A DNA stretch of 64,000 bases from Nocardioides luteus (lineage in GTDB: Bacteria > Actinomycetota > Actinomycetes > Propionibacteriales > Nocardioidaceae): NCBI RefSeq assembly GCF_000960475.2, contig NZ_JZDQ02000022.1, forward strand, positions 42,905 through 106,904, in the 5' to 3' direction. Positions 57,110-64,000 of the stretch are shown in pieces; position 1 is the stretch's first letter; each line of letters opens with the position of its first letter. The notes beneath the pieces are model-generated. The model searched no databases and was not told the DNA's origin. It saw only the letters and a program-made list of their open reading frames with translations. Both the position numbers and the translations under genes were made by a program.

Positions 57110-57280
57110 GTGCGGCAGCGCTCCTCGACCTGTCTCGTCGTGCGCGCGGCGACCTGCAGCGGAGCGCAGCCTGTCGCGCGCGGTGCCGTGCCCGGATGTA
57201 CCGGTGGCCCCCGGGGTAGCCCCGGGGAGGCTGACCGGTGTCACGCACCGGCTCGCCGTCTCGAGATGACGCTGCCGCAC
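57110..57280 (-). ncRNA. Candidate retron msr-msd RNA
   Basis: On the coding strand of the RT gene, GTGCGGCAGCG (57280-57270) and its exact complement CGCTGCCGCAC (57120-57110) enclose 149 nt. Within it are two strong hairpins: 57239-57200, with nested ACCGGT and CCCCGGGG stems; and 57181-57142, with GCGCGC, GAC/GTC and CTGC/GCAG pairing. Size, terminal inverted repeats (a1/a2) and position 32 nt before the RT start match retron non-coding RNAs. The branching G and exact boundaries cannot be set from sequence. Pairing is my own by-eye folding. Confidence 0.6.
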
Positions 57281-57348
57281 GTCTGCACGATAACGTCCCC
57301 GGACGCGGTGGCCGTCCGCAACCGGCCGCGCGCCGGGTTGTCCGTCGG

Positions 57349-57394
57349 GGGTGAGCTGATGCCCGACGGCACGGGCCGGGGCATCAGCTCACCC
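57349..57394 (-). terminator. Terminator after the GH92 gene
   Basis: A perfect 16-bp stem (57349-57364 with 57379-57394) with a 14-nt loop lies 6 bp past the GH92 stop. It separates the GH92 transcript from the retron region, so the RT probably has its own promoter between about 57281 and 57348; a weak TATCGT lies at about 57288-57293 on the coding strand. Confidence 0.8.
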
Positions 57395-57400
57395 AACGGG

Positions 57401-60400
57401 CTATCCGAGCAGCTCCACCTCCGAGAGCGTGATCGGTTCAGCGGCGGACCCGGTGAACTCGATCCGGATCCGGCTGAACCTCGAGGCCGACTCGAGCTTG
57501 AACGGGCGGGTGGCCTGCTGCCAGTCGAACTTCTCGCCCGAGCGCCGGTCGAGGACCTTCCAGTCGGTGCCGTCGTTGGAACCCTTGACGACCCAGCCGC
57601 TCGGCGAGCGGCCGTCGGCGCCGTTGGTGAGGGTGTAGAAGGAGACCGGCACCTTGGACCCGGAGAACCGGTACTCCACCCAGCCGTCGCCGGCCACGGT
57701 CGTCTGCGTCCCGGAGTCGTTGTCGACCAGCGTCTCGCCGTCGCTGCCGCTGACCGAGACCGTGCCCTTGCCGGCGCCGGACCTGTCGGCGATCGGCGCG
57801 GCCGGCTCCGAGCCGGTGGTCAGCGACGGCGGGACAGCACTCGGCGAGGTGCCCCAGCGTGACGGCCGCGGGCCCATGTCGAACTCGATGGTGCCGCCGT
57901 CGGCGAGCTCCTGGTGGGAGACGTACGTCTTGTCCCAGCTCTTGCCGTCGATGGTGACGCCCTGGACGTAGATGTTCTCGGTGCTGTTCTTCGGTGCCTT
58001 GATCACCAGATCCTTGCCGCTCTCGAGGTGGAGGGTGGCCTTGGTGAACAGCGGCGAGCCGAGCACGAGGTTCTCGCTGCCCATCTGGAGCGGGTAGAGG
58101 CCGAGGGAGGCGAAGAGATACCAGGCCGAGGTCTCGCCGTTGTCCTCGTCGCCGGCGTAGCCCTGCCCGATCTCGGAGCCGGTGTACATCCGGCGCAGGG
58201 TCTCACGGACGACCTCCTGCGTCTTCCACGGCTGGCCGGTGTAGCTGTACATCCACGGGATGTGGTGGCTGACCTGGTTGGAGAAGCCCCACTGCCCCAT
58301 GCGTACGTCACGGGCCTCGCGCATCTCGTGGATGATGCCGCCGTAGGAGCCGGGGTACCCGGCCGTCTCCGGCGTGGAGAAGAAGGCGTCCAGCTTCTTC
58401 GCGAGCTCGCCGCGACCGCCGTAGAGGTTGGCCAGGCCCTGGCCGTCCTGCGGGGTGTGGAACGCGAAGTTCCAGCCGTTGGTCTCGGTGTAGTCGTGGT
58501 CGCTGCCCCACACCAGCGGGTTGTAGTCCGCCGGTGACTTCTTGAAGGTGCCGTCGGCGTTGCGGCCCTGGAAGAAGCCGACCTTGGTGTCGAAGGTGTT
58601 GACGTAGTTGCGGGCCCGGTTGAGGAAGTACTCCGACTCCTCCCGCAGCCGCTTGCGCTCGGCCGGCGAGATCCCGTCGCGCGCGGCGAGCTTCGCGGCC
58701 ATGTTCCCGATGCCGTAGTCGTTGATGTAGCCCTCCAGCGCCCAGGAGACGCCCTCGCCCACGGTCGACGGCGTGTAGCCGAGGAACAACGACGTCTGCA
58801 TGCCCTTGCGGCCGACGTTGGAGTTGGTCGCGGTGCCCGGCGGACGGACGGTGGCGTTCTTCACCGCGGCCGCGTAGGCGGCCTCGGCGTCGATGCCCTT
58901 GACGCCCTTGACGTACGCATCGGCGAAGGAGACGTCTGAGCTGGTCCCGGTCATGAGGTTGGCGTAGCCCGGCGAGGACCAGCGCGAGATCCAGCCGTTG
59001 TCCTTGTACTGCTGCACGAAGCCGTTGACCATCTCGGCCGCCTGGCTCGGCTCGAACAGGGAGTACGCGGCCCAGGTGGTGCGGTAGGTGTCCCAGAAGC
59101 CGTTGTTCACATAGACCTTGCCGTCCACGATGTCGGCACCGGTGTGGGTGGGCGTCGTGCCCGGCGGGTTGGCCTCACCGGCGGTGGACTGCACGGCGTG
59201 CTTCCACACCGGCGCGTCCTCGGTGCCGGTGTTCTCGTGGCCCGAGTTCGGGTAGAGGAAGAGCCGGGCGAGGTTGGAGTAGACGGTGGTCTTCTGGTCC
59301 TTGGTCGCGCCCTGGATGTCGAGGACGTCGAGCTTGTCCTGCCACAGCGCCTTCGCCTTCTCCTTGACGGTGTCGAAGGAGGCGTCGGCGACCTCGAGCT
59401 CGAGGTTGCGCTTGGCCTGGTCGACGCCGATCAGGCTCGTGGCGATGCGCATCGTCACCGTCCGGTCCGCACCGGCGTCGAACTCGAGGTGGCCCTGTAC
59501 GTTGGGGCGCTCGCCTCCGGCGTACTTGCCACCGCCGGTGACCGGCTGGTCGAAGGTCGCGTAGACGTACATCCGGGTGGCGCCGTTGGACAGGCCGCTG
59601 CGGGTGTCGGTGAAGCCCTGCAGGGTCCCGGCGGCGGGGTCGAGGGTCAGGCCGCCGTCGTTGTTGACGTTGTCGAAGACCAGGCTCGCATCGTCACCGG
59701 GGTAGGTGAACCGGAAGACGGCGGCATGGTCGGTCGGTGCGATCTCGGCACTCTGGCCGTTGTCGAAGCCGACCTTGTAGTAGTACGGCCGGGCGATCTC
59801 GTTCGCGTGCTCGAAGGTGAGCTCGCGCGCGTTGCGGCCCGGGTCCGGGACGCCCTGGGCGGCTGACGGCATCACCTGGAAGGTCTGCCGGTCACCCATC
59901 CACGGGCTGGTCTCGTGGCTCAGCGTCAGGGCCTGGAGGCCGGTCCGGTTCTGAGCGTCGTTGTCCTGGTGGTAGCGGTAGAACCACGACAGCGAGCCGG
60001 CGTTGGTCATCGGCGCCCAGAAGTTGAAGCCGTGCGGGACCGCGGTCGCCGGGATGTTGTTGCCCCGCGAGAAGCTGCCGCTGGACTGGGTGCCGCGGGT
60101 GGTGAGGGCGTAGTCGACGCGGCTGGTGACCTGCGGTTCCTCAGGCGCGGCCGTGATCGCGATGTCGTCGTACCAGCCGCGGAACTTCGTCGGGCCGCTC
60201 GGCGCGTCGACGGCGACCAGGATGCGGTCGATCGTCTTTCCCGCCGCGACCTCGCCGATGACGGAGGTCTTCTTGTTCCACTGGTTGGTGTAGAGCGACT
60301 TCGACTCGCCCTGACCCTTCGGCGAGAGTACGTAGCCCTGCGCGTCGAGCGCGCCCAGCTCGGAGAGCAGGGTGCCGTCGGTGAAGGCCAGGTCGACCGC

Positions 60401-61381
60401 GGTGTAGGTGCTGGGGTAGCTCAGGTCGCCCTCGATGAACTCCGGGAAGACCAGGTAGGACAGCTCGGTCTCCTTGCCGACCGGGATGTCGACGTCGAAG
60501 ACGCGGTTGTAGGAGTGGCCCTCGTCGCCGGTGATCTTGCCGGCGTACTCGAAGGCGTGGGTCCCGGTGAAGCCGACCTTCGACTTCGCGGCGTACGCCG
60601 AGGCGGGGCCGTCGTCGGGACGGCTGGTCATGTTCTCCAACGGCGGCGGGGGCTCGGAGCCGTCGGAGAGCTGCCACTCGGCGAGCTGGATGATGCCGCC
60701 GCTCTGGTTGGCGGAGATGTCGATGCGGTAGTGGGAGTACGCCTGCGGGGACGCGATCTCGAACTCCCGCGTCTGGAAGCGCTCGTCCCAGGACTGGCCG
60801 GTGCGGGTGTCGACGGTCGTCCAGCTCTGGCCGTCGGTGGAGCCCTGGATCACCCAGTCCTTCGGGTCGCGCTCGGCGGCGTCGTTGGCCGAGGTGAGGG
60901 CGTACTTCACGACGCTGATGGGCTGGTCGAGCCGGATCTGCACCCAGCCGGTGGTGTCGAAGGTGAGCCACTTGGTGTTGATGTCGCCGTCGACGAGCTC
61001 GGCCGCGCCCTCGCCGGAGCCGGAGTTCTCCCCGCTGGCGGTCACGCCGGTGATGTGCCCGGAGATGTCGCCGGGGATGCCGAAGGAGTCGGGCCCGGCG
61101 ACGCCCGCGCTGCGGGGGTCGCCGTTCTCGTCGGTGTCGACCAGGTCAGCCCAGCTGGGCTGGGGGTCGTCCTCCTCGAAGGAGGTCTGCCAGTCACCGC
61201 CCTCCGCGGCCCGCTGCGGGTCGGCGGTGTCGGACTTCGGGGCGGTCGGGTCGGGTGCGTCCGGGGTGGCGAGCGCGGGTGCGGTGCCGCTCATCGCGAC
61301 GACCAGCGTCGCCGTCGCGGCGATCATCGCGGCCAGGCGAGCCCGGCCACTCGTTCTGTGTGGTGCGTCCCAACGGTGCAT
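57401..61381 (-). CDS. Secreted GH92 mannosidase-family enzyme with Gln in the acid position
   Basis: 1326-aa secreted protein. A signal peptide (AAMIAATATLVVAMSGTAPALA) is followed by an F5/8-type/CBM32-like domain (about residues 90-215), a second jelly-roll region, the GH92 catalytic domain (about 420-1180) and a C-terminal F5/8-type domain. Catalytic-base region GDEDNGETSAWYLFASLGLYP in part and the conserved FWDTYRTTWAAYSL are present. In alpha-mannosidases the acid Glu is in GNEPSHHI; here the block reads GFSNQVSHHIPWMY, so it is Gln (residue 1036). From memory, Gln at this site marks GH92 enzymes acting on mannose-alpha-1-phosphate linkages. ATG 61381 has AGGAGA upstream. Confidence 0.9.
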   Translation of the reverse strand: MHRWDAPHRTSGRARLAAMIAATATLVVAMSGTAPALATPDAPDPTAPKSDTADPQRAAEGGDWQTSFEEDDPQPSWADLVDTDENGDPRSAGVAGPDSFGIPGDISGHITGVTASGENSGSGEGAAELVDGDINTKWLTFDTTGWVQIRLDQPISVVKYALTSANDAAERDPKDWVIQGSTDGQSWTTVDTRTGQSWDERFQTREFEIASPQAYSHYRIDISANQSGGIIQLAEWQLSDGSEPPPPLENMTSRPDDGPASAYAAKSKVGFTGTHAFEYAGKITGDEGHSYNRVFDVDIPVGKETELSYLVFPEFIEGDLSYPSTYTAVDLAFTDGTLLSELGALDAQGYVLSPKGQGESKSLYTNQWNKKTSVIGEVAAGKTIDRILVAVDAPSGPTKFRGWYDDIAITAAPEEPQVTSRVDYALTTRGTQSSGSFSRGNNIPATAVPHGFNFWAPMTNAGSLSWFYRYHQDNDAQNRTGLQALTLSHETSPWMGDRQTFQVMPSAAQGVPDPGRNARELTFEHANEIARPYYYKVGFDNGQSAEIAPTDHAAVFRFTYPGDDASLVFDNVNNDGGLTLDPAAGTLQGFTDTRSGLSNGATRMYVYATFDQPVTGGGKYAGGERPNVQGHLEFDAGADRTVTMRIATSLIGVDQAKRNLELEVADASFDTVKEKAKALWQDKLDVLDIQGATKDQKTTVYSNLARLFLYPNSGHENTGTEDAPVWKHAVQSTAGEANPPGTTPTHTGADIVDGKVYVNNGFWDTYRTTWAAYSLFEPSQAAEMVNGFVQQYKDNGWISRWSSPGYANLMTGTSSDVSFADAYVKGVKGIDAEAAYAAAVKNATVRPPGTATNSNVGRKGMQTSLFLGYTPSTVGEGVSWALEGYINDYGIGNMAAKLAARDGISPAERKRLREESEYFLNRARNYVNTFDTKVGFFQGRNADGTFKKSPADYNPLVWGSDHDYTETNGWNFAFHTPQDGQGLANLYGGRGELAKKLDAFFSTPETAGYPGSYGGIIHEMREARDVRMGQWGFSNQVSHHIPWMYSYTGQPWKTQEVVRETLRRMYTGSEIGQGYAGDEDNGETSAWYLFASLGLYPLQMGSENLVLGSPLFTKATLHLESGKDLVIKAPKNSTENIYVQGVTIDGKSWDKTYVSHQELADGGTIEFDMGPRPSRWGTSPSAVPPSLTTGSEPAAPIADRSGAGKGTVSVSGSDGETLVDNDSGTQTTVAGDGWVEYRFSGSKVPVSFYTLTNGADGRSPSGWVVKGSNDGTDWKVLDRRSGEKFDWQQATRPFKLESASRFSRIRIEFTGSAAEPITLSEVELLG

Positions 61382-61429
61382 CGGTGTGATCTCCTTCACA
61401 TGGGGGCCACCCCAGATGGAACCGTGAGA

Positions 61430-61521
61430 TGACAACGTTGTCAACGCTGTTTGGCGACGAGTTGCGCTTGCCTTCGGGTTTCTGGGGAGAGCGGAGCAGC
61501 GAGATATGAGACATCGTTGTC
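61430..61521. promoter_or_regulatory. Two LacI-type operators between GH92 and its regulator
   Basis: TGACAACGTTGTCA at 61430-61443 is a perfect 14-bp palindrome. GACATCGTTGTC at 61510-61521 is the same core with one mismatch. They flank the divergent promoter region of the GH92 gene and the LacI gene at 61555, so autoregulation plus control of GH92 is likely. The spacing of about 80 bp would allow looping. Confidence 0.75.
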
Positions 61522-61554
61522 GCGCTCGATGCGGCGTCTGTCTACGCTGAGCAC

Positions 61555-62589
61555 GTGGCATCGCCCCCGTCCGACCAGACCCGTCAGCAGCGCCGCCCGA
61601 CCATGAAGGACGTCGCGGCGGCGGCCGGAGTGAGCCTGAAGACCGTGTCACGGGTGGTCAACGGCGAGTCCAACGTCAACGACGACCTGCGCTCGGCGGT
61701 GCTCGAGTCGATCGCCGAGCTCGGGTTCCGGCGCAACGCCAGCGCTCGTGACCTGCGGCAGGGACGCTCCGGCACCATCGGGCTGCTGTTGGAGGACGTC
61801 GCCGACCCGTTCTACTCGATGCTCTCCCGCGCGGTCGAGGAGGTCGCCCGGGAGCACGGCACGATGGTCTTCGCCGGCTCCTCGGCCGAGGACCCCGACC
61901 GGGAGCGCGACCTCGCCCTCGCGTTCTGCGAGCGACGCGTCGACGGCCTGATCATCGTTCCGGCTGGAACCAGCCACTCCTATCTCCTCCCGGAGATGCG
62001 GGCCGGGATCCCGGCCGTGTTCGTCGACCGTCCGCCCGGCGACATCGAGGCCGACATGATCCTCACCGACAACCTCGGCGGCAGCCGGCGCGGGGTCGAG
62101 CATCTTCTCGGCCACGGCCACCGACGCATCGGCTTCATCGGCGACGCGCCGGAGATCTACACCGCTGGTGAGCGCCTGCGCGGCTATCGCGAGGCACTGG
62201 AGTCCGCCGGGATCGCGTTCTCCGACGACCTCGTCACCCAGGCGCCGCCCTCGCCCACGTCGACCGCCGACGCCCTGGATCGTCTTCTCGAGGGGCCGTC
62301 CCCCGCGACCGCGGTGCTCTGCGGCAACAGCCGCACCACTGTCAGCGTGCTCCGCGAGCTCGCCCGGCGCTCGGCCCGGCTGGCGCTCGTCGGCTTCGAC
62401 GACGTCGAGCTCGGCGACCTCCTCCAGCCCGGGCTCACCGTCGTCGCCCAGGATCCCGGCGCCATGGGCGCGGCCGCCGCGCGACTGCTCTTTCAGCGCA
62501 TCGCCGGCGACACCGCCGGCCCGACCCAGACGGTCACCATCGGCACCCGGCTCATCCCGCGGGGCTCGGGCGAGCTCCCCGCTCCCTGA
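61555..62589 (+). CDS. LacI family repressor controlling the GH92 gene
   Basis: 344-aa LacI-type regulator. The helix-turn-helix is PTMKDVAAAAGVSLKTVSRVVNGE. The effector domain has GTIGLLLEDVADPFYSMLSRAVEE in part, RRVDGLIIVP, AGIPAVFVDRPPGDIEADMI in part, and ALVGFDDVELGDLLQPGLTVVAQDP in part. GTG 61555 lies 6 nt after a TACGCT -10 box (61543-61548), suggesting a leaderless message. The ligand is probably a mannose-containing product of GH92 action. Confidence 0.88.
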   Translation: MASPPSDQTRQQRRPTMKDVAAAAGVSLKTVSRVVNGESNVNDDLRSAVLESIAELGFRRNASARDLRQGRSGTIGLLLEDVADPFYSMLSRAVEEVAREHGTMVFAGSSAEDPDRERDLALAFCERRVDGLIIVPAGTSHSYLLPEMRAGIPAVFVDRPPGDIEADMILTDNLGGSRRGVEHLLGHGHRRIGFIGDAPEIYTAGERLRGYREALESAGIAFSDDLVTQAPPSPTSTADALDRLLEGPSPATAVLCGNSRTTVSVLRELARRSARLALVGFDDVELGDLLQPGLTVVAQDPGAMGAAAARLLFQRIAGDTAGPTQTVTIGTRLIPRGSGELPAP

Positions 62590-62620
62590 GTCTGGGGAAA
62601 TCCGCCGCGCCACCCTGGGT

Positions 62621-62650
62621 TTTAAAGTCTAGTGGTCTAGTATTGTTATG
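62621..62650 (+). promoter_or_regulatory. Promoter with a GntR-like site before the TPR gene
   Basis: AGTGGTCTAG at 62631-62640 matches one half of the DasR-type site and partly repeats the preceding GTCTAG. A TAGTAT hexamer at 62638-62643 could be the -10 box, putting the transcript start at about GTG 62650. This is one of the few AT-rich stretches in the window. Confidence 0.45.
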
Positions 62651-63933
62651 TGCCGTGTCGTGACCGCTATGGATATGCGCTGACCACCAGTGACGAAGCT
62701 GCCCTGGCCTATTCCCAGGGGCTGCTCGACGTGCTTCGCCTTCGTGACGGCGCCCTCGCATCGTTCGCGGCCTCGATCGTCCTCGACCCGACCTTCGCGC
62801 TCGGACATGCCGCGCTGGCGCTGCTCGGACACGAGATGTGCGCTCCCGTCGACGTCGCCGCACGCCTCCAGCAGGCCCGGCTCCATGCCCGGCGCGCGAC
62901 CGAGCGGGAGCGCAGCCACGTACACGCTGTCGAAGCGCACATCGGCGGCAACCCACGGCCGCTGATCGACCACCTCGCGGCCTTCCCGCGAGACGCGTTG
63001 CTGCTCTCGACCGCGGTGCCGACCATCGCCTTCGCCGGGGCCACCGAGGTGCCCGAGGAGGCATGGGCGATCGTCGAGCGCGCGGCTCCCGCCTACGGCG
63101 ACGACTGGTGGTTCGCCGGCCTGCTCGCGTTCGTACGCCAGGAGCAGCGCCGCTTCGACGACGCGATGTCGCTCTCCTGCGCCTCCCTGGCGGTGGAGCC
63201 CGGCGCCGGCCACTCCGCGCACGCCCGCGCGCACGCGCACTACGAGACCGGCGACCACGAGGCCGGCCTCGCCTGGATGTCGTCGTGGGTCCTCGGCGAC
63301 GGCGCCGAGATCGACTCGCTCTCCCACTTCTCCTGGCACGCCGCGCTCCACGAGCTCTCCCTGGGCAACCTGGACGCCGTACGCCGCCGCTACGAGACCC
63401 AGCTCCAGCCAGGTCACGCGCTCGGCTGCCGGGCCCTGGTCGACTCCGGCTCGCTGCTGTTCCGCTGGGCGCTCACGCCGGGCGCTCGGGACGTCCCCGA
63501 CATCGCCGAGGTCGTACGCGTCACCGGCCGCGAGACGATGACCCGGCCGGCCACGCCGTTCCTGGCCATGCACACCGCGGTCACGCATCTGGCCACCGGC
63601 GATGCCGGTGCGCTCGACGAGCTGAGGACGTGGGCCGCCGGACACGTACACCCGACCATGGCCACCGTCGTCTCCCCGCTCGCCGAGGCGCTGGGCCTGA
63701 TGGCTCGCGACGAGAACTCGGCCGCGGCCGACCGGCTCGCCGTGCTCGCGCCGTCGATCCGCCGCCTGGGCGGTTCCGACGCGCAGCGAGAGATCATCGA
63801 GGAGGCCCGCATCGCCGCGCTGCTCCGCGCCGACCGCTGGGACGAAGCCCGGGTGCTGCTCGATGCCCGCCTCGACCGCCGTCGCTCGCCGCGCGACGAG
63901 CTGTGGCGCGCACAGGCGCTCGCGCGGACCTGA
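62650..63933 (+). CDS. TPR38-like tetratricopeptide protein
   Basis: 427-aa all-helical protein resembling tetratricopeptide-repeat protein 38 homologs, which are common in actinobacteria and of unknown function. The front reads DRYGYALTTSDEAALAYSQG, followed by repeat units around ALASFAASIVLDPTFALGHAALALLG, DWWFAGLLAFVRQEQRRFDDAMSLS and HAHYETGDHEAGLAWM. No signal peptide or catalytic motif is visible. GTG 62650 keeps the conserved DRYG block and is probably leaderless. A family A repeat begins 18 nt after its stop. Confidence 0.75.
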   Translation: MPCRDRYGYALTTSDEAALAYSQGLLDVLRLRDGALASFAASIVLDPTFALGHAALALLGHEMCAPVDVAARLQQARLHARRATERERSHVHAVEAHIGGNPRPLIDHLAAFPRDALLLSTAVPTIAFAGATEVPEEAWAIVERAAPAYGDDWWFAGLLAFVRQEQRRFDDAMSLSCASLAVEPGAGHSAHARAHAHYETGDHEAGLAWMSSWVLGDGAEIDSLSHFSWHAALHELSLGNLDAVRRRYETQLQPGHALGCRALVDSGSLLFRWALTPGARDVPDIAEVVRVTGRETMTRPATPFLAMHTAVTHLATGDAGALDELRTWAAGHVHPTMATVVSPLAEALGLMARDENSAAADRLAVLAPSIRRLGGSDAQREIIEEARIAALLRADRWDEARVLLDARLDRRRSPRDELWRAQALART

Positions 63934-63951
63934 GCCTCCCGAGGAGCCTCT

Positions 63952-64000
63952 GCCGAGACGTCGCTCCGGTCGGCCGAGACGTCACGTACGTGACGTCTCG
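63952..64000 (+). repeat. Family A element, left part at the window edge
   Basis: A forward unit GCCGAGACGTCG..CCGGTCG at 63952-63972 is followed by a second whose last 26 bp (63975-64000) form a perfect palindrome centred on CGTACG. This is the start of the third family A copy; the remainder lies beyond the window. Confidence 0.75.

Noticed and set aside
52884..57269. A 1461-codon open frame on the + strand
   Set aside because: It is antisense to yvcK, rapZ, uvrC and the reverse transcriptase, all with clear family motifs; long antisense frames are expected at this GC content.

Overview
The window is a gapless, very GC-rich chromosomal segment from an actinobacterium, most likely Nocardioidaceae (Nocardioides or a close relative). 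Evidence: a conservon (cvnABCDE) operon, a WhiB7-type regulator, WhiA, RbpA, a mycothiol-type (MDMPI) protein, an F420-type PPOX protein, an acVLRF1 release factor, many GTG starts and several apparently leaderless genes. The gene set matches the Mycobacterium tuberculosis Rv1420-Rv1473 neighbourhood (uvrC-rapZ-yvcK-whiA-gap-pgk-tpi-secG, pgl-tal-tkt-ctaB-ctaA-ABC pair, sufRBDCSUT, ABC-F), with accessory blocks between the conserved parts. The genus is an inference from gene content.

Layout. 1-96: start of a leftward gene, probably an ABC exporter. 317-4482: conservon ending in a CYP157-like P450 whose ExxR motif is altered. 4486-9229: ABC-F ATPase, YpfJ-type metallopeptidase, APH-like kinase, zinc-knuckle/winged-helix protein and acVLRF1. 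9280-14926: OmpA and HhH membrane proteins, YjbR, ASCH, GNAT and MDMPI proteins, and a dicarboxylate symporter. 15051-15583: whiB7-like gene behind a short upstream ORF and an intrinsic terminator. 15716-17451: ald and its divergent Lrp-type regulator.

17399-25881 is a fructan locus. GH32 and GH172 genes run leftward; a LacI regulator, lipoprotein, two permeases, a small Tat-leader ORF and a GH91 inulin fructotransferase run rightward. An identical 14-bp operator lies just downstream of a promoter on each side. I infer the route inulin to difructose anhydride to inulobiose to fructose.

25948-32201: complete suf operon with a histidine-rich SufT. 34739-38477: ABC pair, ctaA, ctaB. 38648-44258: tkt-tal-pgi-pgl without the usual zwf-opcA. 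44407-46730: secreted nuclease and a DUF559 protein, each bracketed by one palindromic repeat family. 46825-55733: rbpA, secG, tpiA, pgk, gap, whiA, yvcK, rapZ, uvrC, all leftward.

55767-57280: a retron-like reverse transcriptase. Just upstream lies a 171-nt structured region closed by perfect 11-bp inverted repeats, the layout expected of a retron msr-msd RNA. 57401-62589: a secreted GH92 enzyme with Gln where alpha-mannosidases carry the catalytic Glu, plus its LacI regulator and palindromic operators. 62650-63933: a TPR38-like protein.

Two repeat families run through the window. Family A is a 21-bp unit arranged as forward copies, a centre, then inverted copies. It occurs in frame inside cvnA, exactly fills the ctaA/ctaB gap, and starts again at the right edge. 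Family B is a 13-bp stem with a 17-nt loop, found at four intergenic sites. I saw no rRNA, tRNA, CRISPR array, insertion sequence or prophage.
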